DNA of 20,423 nucleotides. Origin: a virus. Below the pieces are notes generated by a model. That model saw only the letters and a list, made by a program, of their open reading frames with translations, made no database searches and was not told the DNA's origin. The translations under genes were made by a program, and so were the position numbers. This document shows, piece after piece, positions 8,716-15,410 of this stretch (positions within the stretch are counted from its first letter, which is position 1; each line of letters opens with the position of its first letter). The DNA lies in IMG/VR virus record IMGVR_UViG_3300042542_001811, positions 1 through 20,423 of that record; one strand, 5' to 3'.

Positions 8716-8810
8716 TGCTTTACTCCCACAACGCCACCGCTCCGTCATCCCTGCCCCACCGCATCCGCTTTGCGGACGGCAGCACTTACTGCACTGCGCA
8801 TGTATGCTGA
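8715..8810 (+). pseudogene. Truncated second copy of the tail fibre assembly chaperone
   Basis: Starting in the LamG stop codon (TGATG, as for the intact gene), a 31-codon frame begins MLYSHNATAPSSLPHRIRFA and continues to DGST, then diverges into YCTAHVC and stops at 8808-8810. The intact gene begins MLYSHRQATPALLPHRIRFA. The 100 or so residues holding the chaperone helices are missing. It may still be translated as a 31-aa peptide, but the chaperone function should be lost. The following 47 bases (8811-8857) hold no further homology that I can see. Confidence 0.85.
8750..8785 (+). repeat. 36-bp repeat, copy B (in the chaperone remnant)
   Basis: Identical over 36 bases to 7522-7557. Homology between the two loci extends back with mismatches to the TGATG start and ends just after this block at about 8786, which puts the breakpoint of the deletion there. 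Confidence 0.95.
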
Positions 8811-8857
8811 CTGTGTTACAGCTCCCGTAAGCCGACCAGTTTCCCCACTGCAGACCC

Positions 8858-9280
8858 ATGGCCAGCGTAATTTACCTATCGTGCATAGATGACAGCGCTA
8901 AAGGTAATTTAGACTTCGATACTAATACGTTTAAGGTTTTGCTAGTTTCATCCGGTTATACGCCGAACAAACTTACGCATACTAAACGATCCGACATTAC
9001 TAATGAAGTCAGTGGTACTGGTTACACCGCTGGCGGCATTACCTGTACTTGTACCGTAACAAAGTCCACAGCTAACAACGAAGTAACACTTACATTTAGC
9101 GCGGTAAACTGGCCTACAGCCTCGTTCACGGCCAGGGGTGCTGTGTACTATAGAGCGCGAGGTGGAGCGTCATCCGCAGATGAACTCGTTGGTTATGACG
9201 ATTTTGGCGCAAATGTTACCAGCAGTGGCGCTACGTTTTTCCTCGATGCGTCGGTACTAACACTGCGTAACCTGACATGA
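8858..9280 (+). CDS. Conserved phage structural protein of unknown function
   Basis: A 140-aa, mostly beta-strand protein starting MASVIYLSCIDDSAKGNLDF. It contains FKVLLVSSGYTPNKLTHTKRSD, TNEVSGTGYTAGG, a WPTASFTARGAVYYRARGG segment and DELVGYDDFG. I recognise this as a protein found near tail or head structural genes in many phages, including cyanophages, with no established role. Codon choice returns here to the AT-richer GTA-using style after the GC-rich cassette. Its stop overlaps the next start as ATGA. Function unknown; a minor virion component is most likely given its place in the late operon. Confidence 0.75.
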   Translation: MASVIYLSCIDDSAKGNLDFDTNTFKVLLVSSGYTPNKLTHTKRSDITNEVSGTGYTAGGITCTCTVTKSTANNEVTLTFSAVNWPTASFTARGAVYYRARGGASSADELVGYDDFGANVTSSGATFFLDASVLTLRNLT

Positions 9281-9705
9281 GCACCATTGTAACGCGCTCC
9301 GGTAAAGGTAGTACCCTCACACACGCCGAAGTAGACGCCAACTTTAACAACCTGAATACAGACAAGGCGGGCTACGCGGCAGGTATCGGCGAAGGGGGTG
9401 CGGTAACGCAAGCAACAAGTAAGAGCACAGGAGTGACACTCAATAAGAAATGCGGAAAAATTACGCTGCACAATGCTTCCCTTGTAGCCGGTGCGGTTGT
9501 GAGTTTTACGCTCACTAACAGTACGGTTGGCGTAAACGATGTTATTGCACTAAACCACAGTAGTGCGGGAACATTCGGCGCTTATCAACTAAGCGCACAG
9601 GCTGGAGCAGGTGCGGCAACTATTGCTGTAGGAAACGCCACAACAGGTACGCTAGCGGAAGCTATCGTGCTTACCTTTGTCGTGATCAAGGGTGCAGTTG
9701 ATTAG
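9277..9705 (+). CDS. Small fibre/decoration-like structural protein
   Basis: A 142-aa protein. The N-terminus has the LTHAEVDANFNNLNTDKAG motif typical of the start of many phage fibre and collar proteins. The rest is a beta-rich domain (about 45-140) with CGKITLHNASLVAGAVVSF, NDVIALNHSSAGTFGAYQL and a VVIKG ending, a pattern that recurs in short phage structural proteins. No signal peptide or membrane segment. It is coupled to the previous gene through ATGA (9277-9280) and stops two bases before L. It begins MSTIV, as does the next gene, which may be coincidence. The exact role is not known. Confidence 0.75.
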   Translation: MSTIVTRSGKGSTLTHAEVDANFNNLNTDKAGYAAGIGEGGAVTQATSKSTGVTLNKKCGKITLHNASLVAGAVVSFTLTNSTVGVNDVIALNHSSAGTFGAYQLSAQAGAGAATIAVGNATTGTLAEAIVLTFVVIKGAVD

Positions 9706-9707
9706 AC

Positions 9708-10442
9708 ATGAGTACCATAGTCAGCGCATTACAAGGCGTCGATCCAGGCACTATCATCGAGCTGTACCAATTAGAACTTAATGCGACGCAACATGGTATC
9801 AACCTCACCAACTACTTTCACGCAGGCGTAAACGAAATAGAGACGGCGATAGTTTGGCAAACAAACACATATCAAGCGCTTCCTATCAAAGCGGAGGGTT
9901 TTCAATGGGAAGGCGAAGGCTCCTTACCGCGTCCAAAACTCCTGGTTGCTAATGTTCTGGGCACTATAACCAACGCCTTGCTTAGCCTTCCATCTGGTCT
10001 GGAAGGTGCCAAAGTAACACGCATACGCACCCTGGCACGCTACCTGGATGCTGTAAACTTCTCCACAAATACTAACCCCACTGCAGATCCTACCGCAGAA
10101 TGGCCCCGTGAAATTTACTATGTAGATAGAAAAGCGGCCGAGACACGCGATGTTGTAGAACTTGAACTCGCCAGTGCATTTGACTTAGCTGCGGTAAGAG
10201 CACCTAAGCGACAGTGCGTAGCTAGGTGCCAATGGGTGTACCGTTCACCCGAGTGTAGCTATGCAGGAACAGTATATTTTGACGCTAATGACAATCCCGT
10301 AGCTTCCCCCGCATTGGACGTATGCGGAAAGCGGGTAACAAGTTGCGAAAAGAGGTTCACGGCATTCTTCGCGCAGTACAACTTGCCGCTAGACAGCCTT
10401 CCATTTGGCGGCTACCCTGGTATCGGTACGTTCTTCGTATAA
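9708..10442 (+). CDS. Minor tail protein L (iron-sulfur tail tip protein)
   Basis: The 244-aa product matches the lambda L family: an N-terminal beta domain with FQWEGEGSLPRPKLLVAN, an EWPREIYYVDRKA strand, then a cysteine-rich C-terminal domain ending LPFGGYPGIGTFFV. Cysteines stand at 170, 174, 183, 206 and 213. The set 174/183/206/213 has the spacing expected for the four conserved ligands of the iron-sulfur cluster described for lambda L-type tail tip proteins. L proteins bridge M and the K/I/J tip complex. It is followed three bases later by K, as in lambda. Cys170 is an extra cysteine of unknown role. Confidence 0.9.
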   Translation: MSTIVSALQGVDPGTIIELYQLELNATQHGINLTNYFHAGVNEIETAIVWQTNTYQALPIKAEGFQWEGEGSLPRPKLLVANVLGTITNALLSLPSGLEGAKVTRIRTLARYLDAVNFSTNTNPTADPTAEWPREIYYVDRKAAETRDVVELELASAFDLAAVRAPKRQCVARCQWVYRSPECSYAGTVYFDANDNPVASPALDVCGKRVTSCEKRFTAFFAQYNLPLDSLPFGGYPGIGTFFV

Positions 10443-10445
10443 GCC

Positions 10446-11150
10446 ATGGATTGGAAAAGCCACGCACTTGAACATGCTAAGGAGCAGTTTCCTAAAGAAA
10501 GTTGTGGCCTTGTTGTAGTTGTAAAAGGTAAAAAAATCTACTGGCCGTGCGCTAATATCGCTTCTGATTCAGAGCAGATGTTTGTGATAGAGCCAAGTGA
10601 TTACGCTTCCGCAGAAGATACTGGCGAAGTTAGCGCCGTAGTGCATAGCCATCCTGTTACGCCTGCTGTTCCTAGTGACGCAGACAAAGTAGCTGCTGAA
10701 AAAACGGGAGTACCGTGGTATATCGTAAGCCCTGTTACGGAGTCGTGGGGAGAGTACATTCCCTGCGGCTACACCTCCCCGCTTATCGGTCGCAGATGGG
10801 TATGGGCGGTACAAGACTGCTGGACGCTGGCACGAGACTGGTACGCCGAGCAAGGCATTGCACTTCCCGACTGGGACAGACCGTTGAACCCGCAAGACTT
10901 TATCAACTCTCCGCGCTTTGACAGCTGCTGGAACGAAGCAGGTTTCCGCGAACTGCAAGAGGACGAAGAGTTGCAACCAGGAGACGGCCTACTTATGTCT
11001 ATACGCTGCGCCGCAGGACTAAACCATTGCGGCATCTACATCGGCGAAGGCATGATTCTACACCACATGCAAGGGCGCTTAAGCAGCCGCGACCTCTACG
11101 GCGGTTGGCTGGTAAAGTGTACCGGGAGGAGACTTCGCTATGCTTCGTAG
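10446..11150 (+). CDS. Tail assembly protein K: JAMM metalloprotease plus NlpC/P60 peptidase
   Basis: The 234-aa product has two enzyme domains. Residues 1-105 form a JAB/MPN domain with Glu18 and the exact JAMM motif His67-x-His69-x7-Ser77-x2-Asp80 (HSHPVTPAVPSDAD). Residues about 118-230 form an NlpC/P60 domain with Cys125 (QDCWTL), His194 (LNHCGIYIG) and His206. Lambda K has the same architecture and is needed for tail tip assembly; the peptidase domain may also cut peptidoglycan at entry. Active-site residues appear complete in both domains. Its stop lies inside the start region of I (11-base overlap). No clear ribosome binding site precedes its start. Confidence 0.93.
   Translation: MDWKSHALEHAKEQFPKESCGLVVVVKGKKIYWPCANIASDSEQMFVIEPSDYASAEDTGEVSAVVHSHPVTPAVPSDADKVAAEKTGVPWYIVSPVTESWGEYIPCGYTSPLIGRRWVWAVQDCWTLARDWYAEQGIALPDWDRPLNPQDFINSPRFDSCWNEAGFRELQEDEELQPGDGLLMSIRCAAGLNHCGIYIGEGMILHHMQGRLSSRDLYGGWLVKCTGRRLRYAS
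11124..11131 (+). promoter_or_regulatory. Strong ribosome binding site of the tail assembly I gene
   Basis: GGGAGGAG lies 8 bases before the ATG at 11140, within the end of the K gene. It fixes the start of the next gene and would keep I translation high even where coupling is weak. Confidence 0.7.
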
Positions 11151-12075
11151 AATACGGTTATACGGTGCGCTTGCCAAGTTTGTTGGTACTCGTGTCTTGT
11201 ATGCTGATGTAAGCAGCGCTGCTGACGCAGTGCGTTTTTTAGTTGCTAATTTTGCAGGTATTGAGCAGCACATGAGCGACAGCTACTATAAAGTTGCTGT
11301 CGGCACGTACACCCTGGCCGAGGACGATCTTCACGCACCAGTAGGCAGCCAAGACATCCAAATCGTTCCAGTCATAGGTGGCGCTGGCGCGGTAGGACGC
11401 ATCATCCTCGGTGTTGTGCTTATCGGTCTTTCGTTTATTCCAGGTATCGGTGCCCTTGTAGCTCCTGTGCTCTTCGGCTTAGGCGCGAGTCTGGTACTGG
11501 GCGGGGTTTCGCAACTGCTTACGCCGGTCCCGGTCCTACCTAAAGGGCAAGACAGACAGGACGATCCACAAAAAAGTTATAGTTTTTCGGGTGTTCAGCA
11601 AACATCACGTCAAGGCATTCCGGTTCCCATTGTGTACGGGAAGCGTCTAACAGGCAGCGTAGTCATTTCTGCTGGTGTAAGCACCGACGTACCAGCCGGA
11701 GATTACGCGGCCTCATACACATACCCTGGACACATCGACACGTCTACACGCTTTAAGTATTTGGTTTTTTATGACTGGGATACTTGTCTATTCGGCCCTA
11801 ATGGCGTTATAGAAAACGGTAATGCTATCGACGGCGCCAACGGCTGGCTTGTCGATGGGCGGGTTTTACTTAGACCTATATCCAATACGCAAGCGGTCGT
11901 CGTCTGGGCTACTGGAAACATGACATCAATATACGCTCCTAGCACAGTTGTTGGTATCACTACGCTTTATTCAGCAGGTGTTATAGTTTCCAACACTGTA
12001 ACGCGCACAGCTTCCGCTTGCGGAGATAATTATTGGATACGCTCAGAGTTAACCAACACGTTTGTGGCACCATGA
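11140..12075 (+). CDS. Tail assembly protein I family with novel C-terminal extension
   Basis: The 311-aa product begins with a ubiquitin-like (beta-grasp) domain (about 1-78, RRIRLYGALAKFVG through IQIVPVIGG). A glycine-rich hydrophobic helical region (about 79-130, with IILGVVLIGLSFIPGIGALV) follows, then the conserved SYSFSGVQQTSRQGIPVPIV and YGKRLTGSVVISAGV segment (146-180) that normally ends such proteins. Lambda I is about 223 aa. Here about 125 further residues (183-311) follow, strand-rich, with Cys at about 212 and 295, that I do not recognise. The gene is coupled to J by an ATGA overlap (12072-12075). Lambda I is needed for tail tip assembly and is thought not to remain in the virion; whether the extension changes that is unknown. 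Confidence 0.85.
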   Translation: MLRRIRLYGALAKFVGTRVLYADVSSAADAVRFLVANFAGIEQHMSDSYYKVAVGTYTLAEDDLHAPVGSQDIQIVPVIGGAGAVGRIILGVVLIGLSFIPGIGALVAPVLFGLGASLVLGGVSQLLTPVPVLPKGQDRQDDPQKSYSFSGVQQTSRQGIPVPIVYGKRLTGSVVISAGVSTDVPAGDYAASYTYPGHIDTSTRFKYLVFYDWDTCLFGPNGVIENGNAIDGANGWLVDGRVLLRPISNTQAVVVWATGNMTSIYAPSTVVGITTLYSAGVIVSNTVTRTASACGDNYWIRSELTNTFVAP

Positions 12076-14753
12076 CTAGCGACCGTAACTCGATTATCGG
12101 TGCTGGCGGAGGCGGATGTTTCACGCCTGACACGCTGGTGCGTACACCTAACGGTGATGTAAGCATTGCGACTATAAAAGCTGGAGACACAGTTATCGCG
12201 TTTGATGATACGGGAGCGCTGCATGAAGCCTCCGTATTGGCCGTACACGTACACGAAGATCACGAAGTATTTAGATACAACTTATGGGGTTCCCGCTATA
12301 TCGACGCTACGCCTAACCATTGGGTACTTAACCAGTTCAACACGTTTGTAGAGATAAGCACACTGAGTTTAGACGACTGTTTCGTAGACGTAAATAACCA
12401 CCTGCGCCCGTACAAAGGGTGCGCAAAACTACCTAACACAGCTGTATACAATCTTACAGTAGATAAGTATCACACATTTATAGCTAACGGCATCCGCGTT
12501 CACAACGCGGGTTTAGGCGCGGACACCATCGCCGGATCTGGAGGCGGTGGCGGGAAAGGACAGGGCGGCGGCGGAACCCGCGTGCCGGTAACAGCCCCAG
12601 ATAGTCTTAACTCCGTACAGTACGCGCATGTCCTTGACCTAATCTCTGAGGGCGAAATAGAAGGTCTAGTCGATGGCCTAAAATCTGTATACATAAATAA
12701 TACGCCGCTACAAAATAACGACAACAGCTACAACTTTGAGGACGTAGAACTATTTACGCAGAATGGTACTCAAGACCAAGGTTGGGTGCCGTTGGGTTCG
12801 GGTGGTGTTGAAAACGAGGTAAACGTAGGTGTTACGGTACGTCAAGCCATACCTATTACCCGTTCTATTACAAACTCGGAGGTAGACGCAGTACGAGTAA
12901 AGATTGCAATCCCTGCGCTGCAATCCATCGACAACACCAACGGTGATACCTACGGTACATCCGTAACGCTGCGCATATCCGTACAGTACAGCGGCACTGG
13001 GTTCGTCGATGCAGTCGTCGATACTATATCTGGCAGAACTTCCGATAGATACGACAAACAGTATGTCGTAGCCCTGAACAGTAGGACGCCAGGAGTGGTT
13101 GTTGATGTGCGTGTAACTAGAGTTACTGCAGATAGCGGAAGTCAGCTGCTCAGCAACGAGTTCTCTTGGACTAGCTACACGGAGATAACATACATTCGTC
13201 TTGCATACCCAAACAGCGCCCTTATAGGTCTACGAGTAAACGCACAGCAGTTCAATTCCGTACCACAGCGCAGTTACCTGATTAAAGGTATAAAAGTTCA
13301 AATACCTTCTGGGGTCACAGTAGACTCCACCACGGGACGGATTATCTACCCAACAAACTTCGTCTGGAACGGCACATTTAGCTCTGCCGTTTGGACCTCC
13401 TGCCCTTCCTGGATTTTGTGGGACTTGCTTACCGATAGCCGTTACGGATTCGGTGATCACATCGCACCAGGGCAACTCGATAAGTGGGCATTTTTTGCCG
13501 CATCGAAGTACGCTAACGAGCTTGTAGCCGATGGCTTCGGAGGACAAGAAGCCCGCTTCTCGTGCAACGCGGTTATCCAAACATCAGACGACGCATACAA
13601 GCTCATCAATGATTTACTTTCTGTCATGCGGTGTCAGGGTTTCTGGGCGTCTGGTGCGTTAACTATCGCACAGGACAGACCCGCAGACCCGGTATATCTA
13701 TTCAGCCCAGCCAACGTGTCTAAGGAAGGCTTCAGCTATAGCGGATCAAGCCTAAAGGCACGGCCGAACGTGGCTGTTATTAGCTACTTCGACAACGATC
13801 TACGCGATATTGGGTATGAGGCAGTTGAGGATATTGCATCCGTAGATAAGTATGGTGTGGTTAGAGCTGATATTACAGCTTTTGCTTGTACCAGTAGAGG
13901 TCAGGCGAATCGAATAGGTAGATGGCTGCTCTACACGGAACAGAACGAAACAGAAGTTGTATCGTTTAAGTGTGGTGTTGAAGCGGGTTATCAGGTGCGT
14001 CCTGGGCAACTCGTTCGCATCGCCGATCCGCTGCGCATGGGTTCGCGCAGAGCAGGGAGAATTGCAGCCGCTACTACTTCGCAAGTAACTGTAGACAACG
14101 CTGCTGAAACAGATTTATCAGGTAGCCTAATTCAAGCTGTACTTCACGTTATCCTGCCTACAGGCGTAGTAGAGTCCCGTGGCATAAGCAGCATTGCAGG
14201 CGGTGTAATTTATGTAAGCACGCCGTTCAGCGTAGCCCCTAATGTAAATTCTGTATGGATTATTGAAAACCCAACTGTGGCGCCCTCCACGTGGCGTGTA
14301 GTCAGTGTTAAGGAGGAAGATGCTACAACTTATGTTGTATCGGCTCTAGCATATTCTGCAGCTAAATATGGATACGTCGAGGCAGGCGAAAAACTAGCCC
14401 CACGCAGTCTGACAAACCTCAATCCACTGCCGCCAGCTCCCACTGACGTACGCGGCATCGAAGCCGACGTTGACATAAATGGCGTAATCGTAAAAAAGGT
14501 TGTATTTACCTGGGTGCCTCCCCAGGGTATAGCTCAATTCCGCGTGCGCTATCGCTACGAATCCGACAACTTTACAACGCTAGTAGTACAGGGCACAACC
14601 TTTGAAATTGTGGGTGCATTAGCTGGTACTTACTACATACAGGTAAACGGCATCACCGCTAGCGGAGAAGTCACCTTGGCTAGCTTGGGGCAATATCAGG
14701 TAGGCCCATACGTTGACACAGGCTACTGGGCTAGCGACTACACGGCTAGTTAA
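12072..14753 (+). CDS. Tip attachment / host specificity protein J with inserted Hint (mini-intein) domain
   Basis: The 893-aa product is a lambda J family tail tip protein. I chose the ATG at 12072 because it overlaps the I stop as ATGA; an upstream ATG at 12033 would add 13 residues. Residues 1-15 end in a glycine run, 16-145 are a Hint domain (separate entry), and 146-175 are a second glycine-rich stretch. The J core then starts with VQYAHVLDLISEGEIEGLVDG-type residues at 182-202. WTSCPSWILWDLLTDSRYGF is the conserved mid-region. A FnIII-like domain lies at about 789-865. Lambda J is about 1130 aa; this protein stops soon after one FnIII-like segment, so the long C-terminal receptor-binding part is missing. 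Host binding may depend on the LamG proteins (inference). Confidence 0.92.
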   Translation: MTSDRNSIIGAGGGGCFTPDTLVRTPNGDVSIATIKAGDTVIAFDDTGALHEASVLAVHVHEDHEVFRYNLWGSRYIDATPNHWVLNQFNTFVEISTLSLDDCFVDVNNHLRPYKGCAKLPNTAVYNLTVDKYHTFIANGIRVHNAGLGADTIAGSGGGGGKGQGGGGTRVPVTAPDSLNSVQYAHVLDLISEGEIEGLVDGLKSVYINNTPLQNNDNSYNFEDVELFTQNGTQDQGWVPLGSGGVENEVNVGVTVRQAIPITRSITNSEVDAVRVKIAIPALQSIDNTNGDTYGTSVTLRISVQYSGTGFVDAVVDTISGRTSDRYDKQYVVALNSRTPGVVVDVRVTRVTADSGSQLLSNEFSWTSYTEITYIRLAYPNSALIGLRVNAQQFNSVPQRSYLIKGIKVQIPSGVTVDSTTGRIIYPTNFVWNGTFSSAVWTSCPSWILWDLLTDSRYGFGDHIAPGQLDKWAFFAASKYANELVADGFGGQEARFSCNAVIQTSDDAYKLINDLLSVMRCQGFWASGALTIAQDRPADPVYLFSPANVSKEGFSYSGSSLKARPNVAVISYFDNDLRDIGYEAVEDIASVDKYGVVRADITAFACTSRGQANRIGRWLLYTEQNETEVVSFKCGVEAGYQVRPGQLVRIADPLRMGSRRAGRIAAATTSQVTVDNAAETDLSGSLIQAVLHVILPTGVVESRGISSIAGGVIYVSTPFSVAPNVNSVWIIENPTVAPSTWRVVSVKEEDATTYVVSALAYSAAKYGYVEAGEKLAPRSLTNLNPLPPAPTDVRGIEADVDINGVIVKKVVFTWVPPQGIAQFRVRYRYESDNFTTLVVQGTTFEIVGALAGTYYIQVNGITASGEVTLASLGQYQVGPYVDTGYWASDYTAS
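12117..12506 (+). other. Hint / mini-intein domain inside J (residues 16-145)
   Basis: A 130-residue Hint module interrupts the glycine-rich N-terminus of J. It begins with Cys16 (block A: CFTPDTLVRTPNGDVSIATI then KAGDTVIAFD). It has a block B TPNH motif (DATPNHWVLNQ), a block F-like YNLTVDKYHTFIANGI, and ends RVHN with His144-Asn145. The next residue is Ala146, not Cys, Ser or Thr. There is no room for a homing endonuclease. Excision would join one glycine run to another and restore a normal J start. The +1 Ala resembles bacterial intein-like (BIL type A) domains, for which cleavage or splicing without a standard +1 nucleophile has been reported. The DNA matches its surroundings in codon style, so it is not obviously a recent insertion. 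Confidence 0.88.
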
Positions 14754-14770
14754 GCTGCGAACCAGGCACC

Positions 14771-15094
14771 CTATTCTTTATCCTGGACCGTTTCTGTATA
14801 CTCATTCGCAAGCGCAATCAATGTTTGCCTAGTCGCGGCCCGCTGCGCTCTACATGCAGCTGCATCCGCATTAAGTCGTTCTTTCACTGCCTCATCTGCT
14901 ACAGCTAAAGCATGAGCCGGCGCTACGCCTGCATCCTCTAACTCCGGCGCTACGCCATCTGCTAGCACATGCAGTGCCGCTGCTAATGCCAAGCGCATAG
15001 CAAGGTAGGGCACCATATCCGCATCCGAGGAAGCGGCATTACTAGCAGCCTCCAGCATGTCAGAAGCCAATGTAGAAAACCTGCAAGCAGTCAT
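14771..15094 (-). CDS. Probable lone minus-strand gene, unknown alanine-rich helical protein
   Basis: A 107-aa frame faces the end of J with a 17-base gap. The product is alanine-rich, helical and balanced in charge (VPYLAMRLALAAALHVL, then DEAVKERLNADAAACRAQ, RQTLIALANEY). Codon style (GCA, GTA, CTA mixed) matches neighbouring phage genes, and no plausible plus-strand gene competes over this stretch. There is no clear ribosome binding site. It carries an internal in-frame repeat encoding GVAPE/GVAPA. I do not recognise the family. If it is not a gene, bases 14754-15188 form a 435-base stretch without coding on the plus strand, separating the tail and lysis genes. Confidence 0.5.
   Translation of the reverse strand: MTACRFSTLASDMLEAASNAASSDADMVPYLAMRLALAAALHVLADGVAPELEDAGVAPAHALAVADEAVKERLNADAAACRAQRAATRQTLIALANEYTETVQDKE
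14917..14956. repeat. 13-bp direct repeat, 27-base period
   Basis: CCGGCGCTACGCC occurs at 14917-14929 and 14944-14956. In the minus-strand frame both copies encode GVAP, nine codons apart. Confidence 0.7.
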
Positions 15095-15188
15095 GAAGGG
15101 TAGAAGCGCTGGTGCGATCCTAGTCCACGTTTCCCCTAGTGCGCTCTCCGGGCAAAGTGCCTAAGCTGTAGGCGCTTTCCCTGGATCT

Positions 15189-15326
15189 ATGACTGTCAAA
15201 AGCAAAACCGGCACCGCTCGCGTCGAGCACGTACCAGGTAAGCCCAAGCTCACCCGCCAAGGTCAGGGCCAGCACAGCAAACCCAGCCACGGCCGAAAGC
15301 TGCGCTGCGGCCAAGGTAAGCCGTAG
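15189..15326 (+). CDS. Small basic protein of cyanophage type
   Basis: A 45-codon gene giving MTVKSKTGTARVEHVPGKPK followed by LTRQGQGQHSKPSHGRK and a GQGKP end. It is very basic, Gly/Lys/Arg/Gln-rich, and probably disordered. From memory it closely resembles a short basic protein found in many cyanophages (start KSKT-x-x-x-RVEH, middle TRQG, end RGQG). Its function is not known; its composition suggests nucleic-acid binding (inference). It is the first plus-strand gene after J and the minus-strand gene, so it opens the lysis segment. Two hairpins overlap or follow its stop codon. No ribosome binding site is evident. Confidence 0.75.
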   Translation: MTVKSKTGTARVEHVPGKPKLTRQGQGQHSKPSHGRKLRCGQGKP

Positions 15327-15351
15327 CGCTGCGCTACAGCGCCGCCGCTGT
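15323..15351 (+). other. Two adjoining perfect hairpins after the small basic gene
   Basis: GTAGCG-CTG-CGCTAC (15323-15337) overlaps the TAG stop codon, and ACAGCG-CCGC-CGCTGT (15336-15351) begins within its last two bases, so only one can fully form at a time. Both have 6-bp perfect GC-containing stems. No run of T follows, so a classical intrinsic terminator is not supported. An RNA-processing or attenuating structure between two lysis-segment genes is possible. Confidence 0.55.
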
Positions 15352-15359
15352 GCAGAGCC

Positions 15360-15397
15360 GCTGCCTATGCAAGCCTTGCGGGCTAGGCTGCCTATGC
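15360..15397. repeat. 11-bp direct repeat in the leader of the 50-aa gene
   Basis: GCTGCCTATGC occurs at 15360-15370 and 15387-15397, again a 27-base period. It lies in the 84-base gap between the two small genes, 14 bases before the ATG at 15411. It may be chance or a binding site. Confidence 0.6.
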
Positions 15398-15410
15398 GAC
15401 ACCCCCTCTT

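Noticed and set aside
10569-10976. 135-aa minus-strand frame
   Set aside because: It is antisense to the K gene, whose two catalytic domains are clear.
12033-12071. Earlier ATG for J at 12033 adding 13 residues
   Set aside because: The ATG at 12072 forms an ATGA overlap with the I stop, like several other junctions here, and leads directly into the glycine-rich start.
12117-12506. Homing endonuclease within the Hint domain
   Set aside because: The domain is only 130 residues with blocks A, B, F and G close together; no LAGLIDADG or HNH motif fits. The HNH gene at 18044 is 5.5 kb away and there is no sign that it is linked.
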